Origin: Conus ventricosus
Taxonomy: Eukaryota > Mollusca > Gastropoda > Neogastropoda > Conidae
DNA length: 64,000 nucleotides
Direction of reading: 5' to 3'
Assembly: GCA_018398815.1 (NCBI GenBank)
Contig: CM031600.1
Coordinates: forward strand, 57,344,529-57,408,528
The notes beneath the pieces were generated by a model. That model did not search any database and had not been told where the DNA came from. It was given only the letters and a program-made list of their open reading frames with translations. Positions 9,818 through 21,672 of this stretch are shown here, one piece after another; position 1 is the stretch's first letter; each line of letters starts with the position of its first letter. Both the position numbers and the translations under genes were made by a program.

Positions 9818-10900
9818 TTTTCAAAGTTAAGATTGCTTCCTCTTTAAGCTTTACTATTTCACTGTTTAGTTTATCCTTTCTGTTTTAAGTCGAAGACTAA
9901 ACTTTCAATTTTTTTTAAATTTTTGCAAAGTAAAGACTTGTTCAATGTAGTGATAATATGTCTATTGCCTATATATCGTCTTAGCTGAAGACAACAATTC
10001 TAGTTTTTCGTTTAATCTCTTGTTGAGTAGTGAGCGACATTTCTTCAATCAGATTCTGGATCACTTTCCTGTCTGTGAATAATATTCTTTTTAAATAATT
10101 AAAAGAAAAAAAAATAAGGACATTCTACTGTTATCACATCTACACTTTTCTGATCAATTCTCGTTGCACATGTTATTGTCGCTACACACCACTGCTCGAG
10201 CCACGCACACTTGGATGCAATGTTTTTTATGTAGGCCTAAACTCGCTAGGAGAGAAATTGATTCAATATAGCTGAACTTCAAAAAAGAAAGAAAAAAAAA
10301 AGCTTCGTTTGACTCGGCGCGGAGAGCAGCGGATCGCGTCTACCGGTTCGGTGACAGGACAGCCAGTCCCACGATCGCAAATTTAGGGGGGGGGGCGGGG
10401 GGGGGGGGGGGCGGGGGGGGGGGGGGGGGGGGGGGGGGAGATCTTTTTTAAGACTCGTGAACAGCCAACCGCAAATTTAAATTGTACTGACCATCTTCAT
10501 GGCGTTATACTGCACGCAGATAGTTTCTTTGTTGGTCGTTTCTGTCGGCTGCTGCTGAATGTCCTTTTTTTTGACAGCTTTCATCAGTCATTTTTATTCT
10601 GATCAAGTTCCAGTGTTATTCCGATATGTGTATGATGTTCATTCTATTTAAAGTTTCTATCCATTGATATGTTTAATTGTCCTTGTCTATGTTGAGAACT
10701 TTATTCTTTTTTTCTAGGTGTTTTGTAATGATTTCATTGCGGTTTTGTATTATATGAATGGTTCATTGTCCAAATGGCATATGAGCTCATGAGTAGGTGT
10801 TGGCAGCTCAAATTAATGAAAGATATTTTGTCAAACAGCTCTTTTGTCTGTTATGACACTGAATATCTGTACTTATGGGGGAAGCTGGATTGTTGCTGAC
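9818..10900. other. AT-rich non-coding stretch with a G-run
   Basis: No gene seen on either strand. At 10,386-10,439 there are about 50 nearly consecutive G interrupted by two C, a strong candidate for G-quadruplex formation and also for base-calling trouble. Confidence 0.6.
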
Positions 10901-10908
10901 CTCCATAT

Positions 10909-10977
10909 TTTATATATATATATATATAATATTTATATATATATATATATATAGTTATATATATATTATATATTAAC
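10909..10977. repeat. (TA)n microsatellite
   Basis: Nearly pure TA/TATATT over about 70 bp with a few interruptions. No associated gene. Confidence 0.95.
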
Positions 10978-11429
10978 CTGACAGGCCACACCCCCACGGA
11001 AGATGACCTCCGGTTGTCTCGGTATGTGAAAGTAATGTCTTATCACCTCTGTGACAGAGGACTTAGAGGGAACAATTTTGGATAGACAAACTATGCACAC
11101 TGACTCCAAATGGCCTTATTCCTCAAGGGACTGAACACACAGTGTGGCAACAGTAGTGTCATCCAGGTCTCCGGGTTGGAGTGTGCGTGCATGTGATCTG
11201 GGTGGGGTTTTGATGTGTGTGTGTGTGTGATGTGTGCGTGTGTCAGGCCGGTAAGTACTGAACTAAGCTGTTAGTAGGAAGTTAAACATCAATTATATCT
11301 GACAACCTCTCAGGCTCCTCCTCCCCATGTGCATTTTGTTCCCATCATTTCCCACTATTTTACACGACAGAGTACCAGCTGAGATAGAATCTCATGAAAT
11401 GCAGGACACTATTTCCATCCGCTACTACA

Positions 11430-11790
11430 CTTTCCCCCTTTCCCTTACTTTTTGTTCCCTCCTTTTTCCCCGATCCTATCATTTTGTCCTCCTTTTCCCC
11501 TTTCCCTTCCTTTTTGTCCCCTACTTTTCCCCTGTCATTCATTTGTCCCCTCCTTTTCCCCTTTCCTTCCATTTTTCCCTCCTTTTCCCCTTTCCCTTCC
11601 TTTTTGTCCCCTCCTTTCCCCTTTCCCGTCCATTTTGTCCCCTCCACCTATCCTTTTCCCCTTTCCCTTCCATTTTGTCCCAAGCCTTTTTCCCCTCCAT
11701 CCTCCCCCCCCTCTTCCATCACTGTGCCCTTTTCACCTGTTCCCCCCCCCCTCCCTCCCCAACCCCAGGTTTACCCCTTTTTTACCCTTG
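11430..11790. repeat. Polypyrimidine tract (C/T-rich tandem repeat)
   Basis: About 350 bp of almost only C and T on the plus strand. A loose unit like TCCTTTTCCCCTTTCCCTTCC then TTTTTGTCCCC recurs about every 30-40 bp. Open frames rich in P, F and S in all three plus frames are artefacts of this composition. Mirror-symmetric homopyrimidine runs of this kind can form triplex (H-DNA). Confidence 0.8.
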
Positions 11791-12783
11791 GTTACTGAAT
11801 GGGACGTATACCTGGGGGCAGAATGGGCGACAGCGGAATGTGGGTTCTCTGTGAGAGAGAGACTTGAGAGATGTGTATGATTGTCGTGGAATGTGAGGGG
11901 TTCACGTCTTCACCCTCCTTCACACACACACACGCACACGCAAACCATAGTGTCAATTACGGACAAGGCGATTTGGAGAGACAGTGTATTGACCCACCCC
12001 AACACACTACACACACAAAACCAACCCAGATCAATCACGCAAACTCACCGAGGAGACTGGATGAAACTGCCTATCCTAACCCTTTCCCTCACTTCCCCCC
12101 AGCCTCTCCAACTGCCTCTTTCCCCTTCCCCTCTTGCCCCCCACCCCTCCTCACCTTCACCTTCACCTCAAAACCTCTGTATGGTGTTGATAACCTTTGG
12201 CTTTCATATTTTCAAATGGATTCTCGATCCACCACTTGTCTCTCCCCCAATTCGCTTGTCCCGTAAGTGACACTATGTGTTGGTGTGCGTGTGCGTGTGC
12301 GTGTGTGTGTATTGTGTGTGTGTTTGTTGTGCGTCCTGATTGCGAGTGGGTGGGGGGGGTTGTGTGTGTAATGTGTGTGTGTGTGCAAGTGTGTGTGTTG
12401 TGCGCGCGCGCTGCGCGAAGGTGTGGTGTTGTTCGTGCGCGCGCACAGGTGCGCGCGTTGGCAAGTTCATGTAGGGAGGGGGGGCTATGCATGATGGGGC
12501 CTATATGTGGGATAGTATGGGATGGGTGTGTGTGTGTGTGTGTGTGTCGCAGGTGTGAGAATTGTTGTCACGTGTCACTGCACTGGGTTATTTCTACCAC
12601 ACCTCTTTTTTTTCTTCCCCCCCCCCCCCCCCCCACCCCCCCCCCAAACCCCCCCCCCCCACCCCCCCCCCCACCCCCCCCCCCCCCCCCCCCTCCCTCC
12701 AATTCAAGTGAGTGTTGTTACGTTCTTTGTAAACCGTAGCTGTGGTTGGTATAGTGATCTGTTGTTTTGATCAGTTAATATAG
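11791..12783. repeat. CA/GT microsatellites and a long C run, no gene seen
   Basis: CA-rich at 11,920-12,060, GT/GC-rich at 12,275-12,550, and an almost pure C run of about 75 bp at 12,617-12,692. No coding signal. Confidence 0.75.
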
Positions 12784-12824
12784 ATTCTCTGAGGAAGGCA
12801 AGATTGACCGAAACGTTAGAGAAT
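12784..12824 (+). ncRNA. Hammerhead-ribozyme-like motif (candidate)
   Basis: ATTCTCT at 12,784-12,790 and AGAGAAT at 12,818-12,824 are exact complements and could form stem I. Overlapping its inner edge is CTGAGGA (12,789-12,795), which fits the catalytic-core consensus CTGANGA. The segment AGGCAAGATTGACC can fold as an imperfect stem II (two G-C pairs, then C-G with one bulged A). It is followed by GAAA (12,810-12,813) and CGTTA, which would give the very short stem III typical of minimal hammerheads. Minimal hammerheads of this kind are known in Penelope-like elements. Stem II is poor, so activity is doubtful. Confidence 0.35.
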
Positions 12825-12899
12825 TGTAAACTTGTGTTTTGTCTGGTCTTTGCTGTGATCGATTATATATATATATTTATATATATAAGGACAACAAAG

Positions 12900-13500
12900 T
12901 AGTTAAATCGATCCTACTTGGTTCTAATATTACACCCAGCAGCAGTGATTATGTGGGAACGTTGTATACTGGACTTCAATGTGGAAAAGATATCTCTTTT
13001 AAAACCTCTTAATATTATACAGATACTCAACTAGATGGGTTCAGTTCAGACTTGTACACCGTATCCCCCACACAAAAGTTTCTTAACATGTGTAAACTCT
13101 CAGGACTCCCCCAATGTAACTTCTGTAACTCAGAAAACGCAGACAATTCAGCACTTTGTTTTGGAATTGGCATTAGCAATATTCCATATTTCTTGAATGG
13201 CTTCGAATCTGTTTTATGGAATAAATGTTGCCCATTTCTCTAAGACTAATATCAAACGAGCATCTCTATAAAAGCAAGTTACATCAATTTGACCTTACAA
13301 TGACTAGTTTCATGCAATAGTTTAAATATAAGGGTAAGAACAGAAAAATTTTTATCAGCAATGGAGGGGTAAAACCCTTGAATTCGAGCTTAACATGGAA
13401 AAAATATTTGCTTGTATTTATGTAATTCAAGCTTGTGTACATATGTTGCCAGAACGGCACGGTGTGGTGGGTTATCTCTCCATTGCAAAATTAAAATGTC
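12900..13500 (+). pseudogene. LINE ORF2 C-terminal remnant
   Basis: On the plus strand, with frame changes, the sequence gives KFLNMCKLSGLPQCNFCNSE and then FESVLW about 40 residues later. Upstream in another frame is GSVQTCTPYPP where L/F-x-x-R-I-x-x-T would be expected. This is the spacing of the conserved C-terminal segment of non-LTR ORF2 (T-N-x-x-L-x-x-x-K-x-x-x-S-P-x-C-x-x-C, then H-x-F/W-x-C). It resembles, but is not the same as, the minus-strand fragment at 63.4 kb. No RT core remains. Confidence 0.5.
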
Positions 13501-14009
13501 CATCCATATAGGCACTCGTTTTGGTCAAAAAAAAAGTTATGTTATGCACTAATTGGTTTATAGTTTCTATTATTACCTCTGTTTATAATAGAGATGTGCA
13601 CCTCATCTTGTCATCACCAACTATAAGTGTATATAACTATAGTGCAACTATTTCTGAAAAAACTATGTTTTTGTTTTCCTGTTCATTGCGTCTTGTTTAT
13701 TGTCTTTTGCTTTTGGAAAAAATATTTTTTTTTAACAAAAACCGACAAAAAACATAAAAGCAATACGGACACCCAGCATACGTTAAGTTTGCTTAAAGAC
13801 AGATGATAGCTGACAAAAGAATGATAATCTGTGAATAATGCAGAACGTAATTAACTATCGTCAAATTTGTGCTGTAGATTGACCGATGTGTTGTTTATGT
13901 TTCATCTCGATGTTCATCGAGAGAGAGAGAGAGAGATGAGAGAGAGGAGACGAAGAGAGAGAGAACCCGGAGTTGACGATGAGAGTGAGAGAGAGAGATG
14001 AAGTGGTTG
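13501..14009. other. AT-rich non-coding stretch
   Basis: No gene seen. GA-rich imperfect repeats begin at 13,917 and continue intermittently to 16,215. Confidence 0.6.
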
Positions 14010-14700
14010 AAATGCAAAAATTCACTTTCGTCCGAAATCGGATTTCATCAAATTATTGATCAATAGGCTCCGATAATCAATAATCCAGGTGCAAATAACG
14101 GCTGATAATAGATTATCGAACCAGGTTATTGATTTTACACCTTATATTGATTTTGTAAATAATTTGCACAAAAAATTGATTTTTGTCCCGTTTAAAATTT
14201 TGGGAATTTTAATCGGGCCGGTTATTAAATTTCCGGCGTTGTTTGCACTGGTTATTGATTAGCGGGTTTGTTGGCAAGTAATTTCACATATAAAAAAAAA
14301 ATTAATAGATTTTCGTACTAGGAAAATCGATTTTCGTGAAATGCAACAATTCACTTTCCGCCGAAAATCAATTTTCATAGTATGCAAAATCAGTTTTATA
14401 AGCATTTTACTTCCCCCCCCTACCAATAGGCCCCATTAATCATATAAACACAGGTGCAAATAAAGTTTGATAATCGATTAGCATCGCGGTTATTGATGTT
14501 TACACCTAACATTGATTTTGGTAAATTAATTTGCACATAAAATTGTTTTTTGGGCCCATTATGGATGTTGGGGCTGTTATTGTTACCGGCGTAATCTTCA
14601 CTGGTATTGGTTATTGGGCTATTGTAATAATTTGCACAGGAAAAATCGAGTTTCAAACTATGAAAATTGATTTTCGGCCGGAAAATGGAATTCTGTGAAT
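14010..14700 (+). repeat. Tandem pair of a degenerate unit of about 335 bp
   Basis: Two head-to-tail copies, about 14,012-14,338 and 14,339-14,698. Each opens with GAAATGCAA(C/A)AATTCACTTTC and CCGAAA, then has an AATAGGC core, GGTGCAAATAA, GATTATCGA, TTATTGATTTTTACACCT-like and AATTTGCACA blocks in the same order. Identity is visibly high but indel-rich. Both units are full of short inverted ATTGAT/ATCAAT and ATTTTCG/CGAAAAT pairs. GA repeats flank the pair on both sides. Confidence 0.7.
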
Positions 14701-15245
14701 TTCACGCTTCACAGAAGAGAGATTGAGAGAGGGAGAGAGAGAGCAGAGAGAGAGGGAGAGGAGGAGAGAGTGTTTATTTATGTGTATCTGTTCATGCCTT
14801 AAAACAATACAAAACAACAGCAAAAAAGGATATTAAAAGGTGAGAGAGAGAGAAGAGAGAGAGAGATGTGAGACGGAGGATAGAAGAGAGAGAGAGAGAT
14901 CGAGAGTTTATAGATAGTAAAATGTCAGTTTTTGGGCCTGCTGTCGCAGCGGGTTAAACAAATGGGGGTGGACGAGAGAGAATGGTCGAAAGAAAGTGTA
15001 TTGTCATGCCTTAAAACAATACCAACAATTGCAAAAAGAAAATTAAAAGAGTGAGAGAAGTGAGAGAGAGTGAGAGAAAGAGAGAGAGAGAGAAGCAGAG
15101 ATGAGAGAGAGAGCTGAATAATATATTTCCCAGTATAACGTATAGTATATGGTGACAGAAGAGAAAAGAGGGACGAGAGAGAGGAGAGAGATGAGAGAGA
15201 GAGAGAAAGAGAAAATTGACAGGACATTGCGCAAGTGCGCGCGCG

Positions 15246-15282
<37 letters not shown>

Positions 15283-16260
15283 GCACCACGGCACGCACGC
15301 ACTGCACGCACGCACGCAACACACACACACACACACCACACACACACACACCACACACACACGCACGCGCGGCGAGCACAACTCACACACACACACACAC
15401 ACACAACACACACACACACAGGAACCATTCTTTGTAATTTTCTTTTTTTTAAGCGTAGTGATATAGAGTGAGATAGAGACGAAGCGATAAAGACGGTGTC
15501 TGGAAAATCGTAGTGGTAATAGTGGTAATCATAAATAGCTGTGTAGGTACAAGTACAAGTTATGAAGGGGAAATCGTCTTGCGAATGACTCTGAGTGATA
15601 TCGGGTAATAGTCGTTTGGTATGTAGATTACGTTTGTTCCGTTGAGCTTTAGCCCGTTAGTGATACTGATCGTAGTGATTATGGGATGCCCCCCACTGTT
15701 AGGTCGTTCTTATTTTCTTGTTGTTGTTGTTGTTGTCCTGAGTGTTGTTGTTTATCTTGCATGAAAAGACATAGAGGTTCGAAAGCGTGGTCGTGTTTTT
15801 GTCTTGCGAGGTCGTGTGTTCTTGTTTGGAGGATATCGTACTTAAGGTTTTTAGATGATGCAAAACTGTCATCCGTATGCCATAAGTAAAAGTAGCCAAG
15901 GTTACAACGTAAAATGAATCGGGATGATTAATTCTAATCGATGTTACGACATTCACACCACACAGAGAGTGAGAGAGAGAGAGAGATGTGAGGAAGAGGA
16001 TGAGAGAGATGAAGGAGAGAGAGAGAGAGGGGGGGGGGAGAGCGTGAAGTAGATAAACACTATAATCAAGACAGTCTTTTTAATCGATGTTTCACGGACA
16101 TCACACACACACACACGAGAGAGAGAGAGAGAGAGAGAGTGAGAGAGAGAGGGAGACAAGGAGGAGGACGAGTGAGACGAGGAGTGGGAGGAGAGAGAGA
16201 GGGGGGGAGCGTGAAGTAGGAACACTATATTGCAAGACTGACTTTTTCTTCATTATTGAT
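14701..16260. repeat. GA/CA simple-sequence cluster
   Basis: GA microsatellites at 14,720-14,770, 14,840-14,905 and 15,045-15,205, and a CA tract at 15,243-15,420. A segment GAGCGTGAAGTAG(G/A) with AACACTATA(T/A) and CAAGAC(A/T)G recurs at 16,040-16,075 and 16,207-16,241, each time after a GA run. TTAATCGATGTT recurs at 15,934 and 16,081 ahead of CACACA. Serine-, histidine- or cysteine-rich open frames are artefacts of the repeats. Confidence 0.75.
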
Positions 16261-16664
16261 TATTTCAAAATATATCAACGTATTTTTTTTATAAAAAAAC
16301 CATAATTGTACTCCCAAACCTTTGCACTCCTAAGCCCATCTGGTACTTGTAGCTCCACCAACTTGACCCATCGAACACCTTACCCCCCACCCCCACCCAT
16401 CACCCCCAAAGGAAAAAGAAAAAAATCAAAACAAAGAAGCAAGCATTACAAACAATGGACATCAAGAACCAAGCCTTACGTAGACGTCGTCGCTCGATCT
16501 CTTCCCTCGCTGCCGACATCGCAATTGCGGAGACCCATGGCACATTACACCCCAGTCGATGATCAACACTGACGTTTCCAAACGTACCGATGTTACAGCG
16601 GGGACGGAGCAGCCTGTAGAGCTGTGCTCTTTCTCCTCCCCGATCTCTCGCTCTCTGTGTGGGT

Positions 16665-16699
<35 letters not shown>

Positions 16700-17240
16700 G
16701 GGTGTGGTCGGCGTTCTCGACACGTTGGAGCGTGAGCCTGCAGTTATTTGGGGGCAACACGCCACAATATTATGGTCCATGTGAGGCGTTTTGAGACTGC
16801 CCATACATTTTGAGCCAGTCGTTTTATGTTTCATGATAACTGATGGAAAGAACAACTCCCGCCAAATTATTTCGCTTGGGCTTTTTGTATGTATATATTT
16901 GTGTTTTTATATATTATATAGATAATAATATTTTTTTTTTTTTTTGTTTTTTTTTTTTTTTGGGGGGGGTGGGGGGAGGTTTCTTCCGACAAAATAAACA
17001 AAAATCTTCAAATACATGACCTTCCCCTTGATTGACCCAGAAGACGTACAGCAAAGGGCATGCGCAACTGCGGCTTACCCTTCTCTGAGTCCAAACGAAA
17101 GTTACTGAAAGGGGGAGGGCCCACACTAGTGCGTTCAGAAACTCCGGTAGTCGGTGGTACATGGGTTTGGCAGCCCAAAACTTCGTCTGTTGAGGTAAGC
17201 AATTCTTTTTCCATAATCAGCGGTTGTTATGCGTTGAATA
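16261..17240. other. No gene recognised
   Basis: Contains a CT microsatellite (16,664-16,701), T and G runs (16,930-16,975) and a stretch at 17,060-17,195 that is open in two plus-strand frames and ends at a GAGGTAAGC donor-like site. I do not recognise its translation and would not call an exon from one splice-like site. Confidence 0.4.
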
Positions 17241-17247
17241 TTAAGAC

Positions 17248-17730
17248 ATGTGTTATGACTTTGTGTTGTGGAGGAATGTTTGAATGCGAAAACCTATCGA
17301 CATGTGCAAGTATTAACCTATAACTGTTAACGCAGCGCCACAGTTTACTTCGGGGACAAGCGTTTTGTAAATAAACCTGGCCTGTGCTTCGAGAGAGATG
17401 CGCTAGTCAGTGTTGTAGTTGTGGTCCGCGCAGCATTTAGTCTTTCATGTCTCCCTTCATGGATGCATTGATGTACAGCTGGTTGCTATTTTTTTCTGTA
17501 GCTTTCGTAGATTCAGTCTTCGTTTTGGTTATTATAGTGGGTATTGCTGCGTTTCATTGTAGGACACAGAAGGGACTGCAGTGAAACCACTGCTCAGGCC
17601 TGTTGCAATGGTGGGGGGTTGGGGGGTGGACAGAGAAAAACGAACACCGATACAGTCGTGATTCATCATAAAATAGGCAGCGAACCAAGCAATGCTTGGT
17701 AAGTTAATTTCAACTCTCTCTCTCTCTCCC

Positions 17731-17773
<43 letters not shown>

Positions 17774-17890
17774 GTGACTATAAGACATTTGTTTGACTTT
17801 GTGTTGTGAGGAATGTTGAGTGCGAAACCTATCGAACATGTGCATGTAATTTACCTTAACTGATATACGCGGCCACTGTTTACTCGGCGT
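17248..17890 (+). repeat. Dispersed direct repeat pair
   Basis: GACTTTGTGTTGTG(G)AGGAATGTT followed by GAATGCGAAAACCTATCGA and CATGTGCA occurs at about 17,257-17,355 and again at 17,795-17,885 with scattered indels. A CT microsatellite (17,716-17,773) precedes the second copy. Nothing coding. Confidence 0.7.
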
Positions 17891-18254
17891 ATTAATTGTT
17901 TTTACTGCATTGTTGGATAGTCCCTACTCAGGCGAGACTGGATGTAAAAAGAACGTTAGTGATTATCTATTATCTGTAAATTAAGATTTTTGTCTTGTCT
18001 TTGTCTTGTCTGTGGGTGGGTGTGTGCGATGTGTGTTGTGTGTGTGTGTGTGTGTGTGAGTGTGTGTGAAAGACAGAGAGAGATGAGAGAGATGACGGGA
18101 GAGAGACTGATGAGGTGAGAGGGAGAGAGAAGGAGACTAAATGTGTTATGAATGTTTACTGTCTTTTTATACATCAACAGTGTGGCAACCTCAACAAAGA
18201 CAACACTCAAAATAATTACATGTGTATGCATCACAATATGTGGCTGCTCTCTCT

Positions 18255-18301
<47 letters not shown>

Positions 18302-18804
18302 CACACACACACATCATCACACACACACACACTCTTCAGAAACGTTGATGATGTTTTTTAACCTTTTCAGATTACACCAGACCTTGTCAGTTGAAGTTGT
18401 GTGCAGCTCAATGCAAGCAGACAAATGCCTTCGGGTTTGAGACAAGTCAGTCGGAATATTTTCTGTATGTAAATACAAAATTATTGTTTTTGCATATCAA
18501 AGAAGGGAACTTTGGTCATCTGATACAAATAAATAAGTATGACTCCTTAACTCTGTGTTTGTTTATATATATATTTATATATATATATATATAATATATA
18601 TATATATATTTTTTATATTTGTTAATAATAAGGTATTAAAATGACAATGCTCTGATTTGTGTATGAATTTTGTCAGTTTGTTCTATTATATTTTTAGGTA
18701 GGATTGCGGATTGGAAAATGGTTATGTTTTTTGTTGACTGTTAATTGATTTCTTCATTTTAAATTCTTTTAGGTCACAGTTGCTCAAACGTGAGGAAGCG
18801 ATTA
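17891..18804. other. Microsatellites, no gene seen
   Basis: GT (18,025-18,067), GA (18,072-18,130), CT (18,247-18,300), CA (18,301-18,330) and TA (18,567-18,610) tracts are separated by short unique sequence. A 20-bp AAGGTATTAAAATGACAATG at 18,632 is a partial third copy of the fold-back arm that follows. Confidence 0.65.
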
Positions 18805-18985
18805 AGATCATTGTGATTAAATACCTGAAAGATTTTTAGAGTGATCAACCCCGTGGGGAGCAATACATTGTTAAAAATATAGGTCTTAAAATGATCATTT
18901 TAATACCTTATTTTTAACTAATGTTGCCTCACCAAGGGGGGAGCACTTCTAAAAATCGTTTTAGGTATTTTAATCACATTGATCT
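18805..18985. repeat. Fold-back (palindromic) element, MITE-like
   Basis: Two arms of about 90 bp meet at a TGATCA centre (18,892-18,897). The left arm starts GATCATTGTGATTAAATACC and contains GATTTTTAGA and GGGGAGCA. The right arm is its imperfect reverse complement, ending TTTTAATCACATTGATC. There is essentially no loop. Size, palindromic form and the extra arm fragment upstream suggest a non-autonomous DNA element, but no target-site duplication is evident. Confidence 0.75.
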
Positions 18986-19344
18986 ATTTAATTATATATA
19001 TATATTTATATATATATTATATATATTTGTGTGTGTGTGTGTGTGTGATGTTGGTGTTAGAAGACGGAGAGAGAGTGAGAGAGAGAGATGAGGAGAGAGG
19101 AGGAGGTCTAAAAGGCTTTGTAGTTACTGATGAAACCTGTGACGTATCGGCTTCTTGACTACATCCATGCAAGTTCAGAGTACATGTACATCAATTACTA
19201 TTTGTTGTTGTTATACAAAAGACGATGTGTTCTGCTTTACCGTGATTCAGAAATTACCACGCACACACATAAACATGACTGAAAACACACATAAACATAC
19301 CTCTCTCTCTCTCTCTTCTCTCTCTCTCTTACTCTCTCTCCTCA

Positions 19345-19379
<35 letters not shown>

Positions 19380-20219
19380 ACACACACACAGAAGGAAACT
19401 GTTTCTTCACCATGAGCGGCCCTTGTAAAAAACAACACTTGGACATCACTGGAATTTTGGATGCCCGAACTTAATTGTCATTCAGGAAACCTATCGATGA
19501 TATACTGTCTTATTTAACTGAACGATATAGAGTTTTGCTCAGACTTACCAGTTTTGAAGCAAGAATCCTTGAAATGTCGGGAGCAAATTGTTGCCCTGTC
19601 GGGTTTGATCGATTTATCTTGTCTGTTGATACTGTTGATCACTGCAATTTCTCCACCTCAATCGTTCGTCACCTTTCGCCGGATTGGAAATGTAGCCTTT
19701 GTGTTTAGATTTCTGGGCGGGGGAAGACAGCAACAATGGCACCAGTTTGCACCCCCCATATTAGATGCGATGTGGTTATTGGTACATGTAATTGGAATTA
19801 GTGTTCATGCGTAATAACGAGATTGACACCGGTTCCGACACGCGTGTTCCACACATTGTTTACTCGCTAGAGCTGCCCACCGGATAGTCTTTACGCCCAC
19901 GTTCGGCGTCTGCTTCGCGGCAGTACATTCGCGCGGCCCATCTGGTCTTGTTAGTCCTTTGCTGTTCGGTCTCTGATTGACCACAACAATTCAGCCTTTG
20001 TACTCACCACGATGACCTGTCTTTGCGCTCCTCGAAGCGCCCAAAATAGTCCCGTTCCTTTGATTTTTAACGGTCTGCTTGAGCACATGGTTGTCCGCGA
20101 TGGCTATAATTATTGAAAGAAAATGAAGTGATTTCATTTCAGTACACAATAACAACTAACACAAACAAGATGCAAAGCATATTAAACGTACTCCCAGTTT
20201 ATCCTGATACGCGTTGATC
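18986..20219. other. No gene recognised
   Basis: TA, GT, GA and CT/CA microsatellites to about 19,390, then unique sequence. Open frames of about 70-85 codons in 19,475-19,814 show no family features. Confidence 0.5.
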
Positions 20220-21672
20220 TATACCCTTAAGAGGAAAAAAACCGTCTTGGGATGGTCTAACCGTTAGTAATGGGCTTTCTAGGTAAACATCGGCCATCAT
20301 CCTGTGACCTATAATGAAGTACTTACAAAATTTTCAGAAAGATCGGCAAAAGTACTTTCTGAGATATTCCATAATAAGAAAATTACGTTATGGGTTGTTA
20401 TAAGCGTTAGTAACGGCCATAACGGTAAGCTAAAACGTGGGCATGATCCGTCAACCCATAAGAACATAACTGTAATTTTCACAAAGATCGGCCAAGTACT
20501 TTCTGAGACTTTCATTAAAAAGAGGAAAAAATCGTTATGGGCCCATTGCAGCCGTTAGTACCAGCTACAACGGTAAACTAAAACATTGGGCATCATCCGT
20601 CGCCTCTAATGAAATGCTTACAATTTTCAGAAAAGATCGGCCCCAAGTACTTTCTGAGATATTCCATAAAGAAAGAAAAAACCGTTACATGGCCATTCAA
20701 CGTTAGTAAGGACTTATAACGGGGCATAACTATAACATCAGGATCATCCGTTATCATATTAAACATACTGCTAATTTTCACAAAGATCGGCCAATTATTT
20801 TCTGATATATACCAAAAGAAGAAAAACCGTTACAGGCGTTACAGCCGTTGTTGTAAACGGCTATAACGGTAAACTAAACATCGCTCTTATTGGCGTTGAC
20901 CCATAATATGAACATACCTACAATTTCAGTTGATCGGCACGTACTTTTGAGATATTTCCATAAAGTAGAAAAATCGTTAAGGACCGTTACAGCCTTTAGT
21001 AACGACTGTAACGGGGTAAATTAAAACATCGGGCATAATCGCGACCATTAATGACATACATAGAAATTTTTACAGAAAGATCGGCCTGTTCTTTTTGTGA
21101 TATTCCATAAAGAAGAAAAACCGTTACTGGCCGTTACAGCGTTAGTAACGCTTTATAGCGGGGGGAAAACTATAACATCGGAGCTCATCTGTGACCCATA
21201 TAACATAACTGCTAATTTTTAATAAGGTAGGCCAAAGTACTTTCTGAGAATATTCCCATAATGAAGAAAAACCGTATGCGTTAGTAACGGTTTTATAACG
21301 TAAACTAAAACATCGGGCATTATTCGTGACCATAAGATCATACCTACAAATTTTCAGAATCGGCCAAGTATCTTCCGAGATATTCCCTAGAGAAGAAAAA
21401 CCGTTACAGGCCGTTTTACAGCCGTTAGTAACGGCTTCTATAACGAGGGAAAACTAAAAAAACATTGGATTCATCCGTGACCATAATGAACGTACCTGCT
21501 CATTTTTAAAAGATCGGCCAAGTACTTTCGAGATATTCCGTAAAGAAGAGAACAACCGTTACAGGCGTTACAGCCGTTTGTAACGGCTACAGCGGTTAAA
21601 ACAATACTCGGGCATCATCTGTGGCCCATAATGAACATACCTACAAAATTTTCAGAAAGATCGGCCAGTAGT
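20220..21672. repeat. Satellite, about ten units of about 146.5 bp
   Basis: The GATCGGCC landmark recurs at 20,341, 20,486, 20,635, 20,785, 20,932, 21,079, 21,226, 21,358, 21,512 and 21,659, a mean spacing of about 146.5 bp. Each unit has GA-rich GAAGAAAAA, then CCGTTACAGGCCGTTACAGC, then the palindrome CCGTTAGTAACGG, TATAACGG, AAACATCGGGCATCATCCG, CCATAATGAACATACC and TTTCAGAAAGATCGGCCAAG. Units differ by scattered substitutions and indels. No coding potential. Confidence 0.92.

Noticed and set aside
11327..11880. Three overlapping P/F/S-rich plus-strand frames
   Set aside because: Polypyrimidine composition gives open frames in all three phases; no conserved domain.
12197..12770. Cysteine-rich and proline-tail frame of 180 codons
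   Set aside because: GT microsatellite followed by a C run; no codon structure.
14925..15471. Serine/cysteine/histidine-rich frames on both strands
   Set aside because: GA and CA repeats.
17060..17200. Exon ending at GAGGTAAGC
   Set aside because: Two frames are open and neither translation resembles a known family; a single donor-like hexamer is weak.
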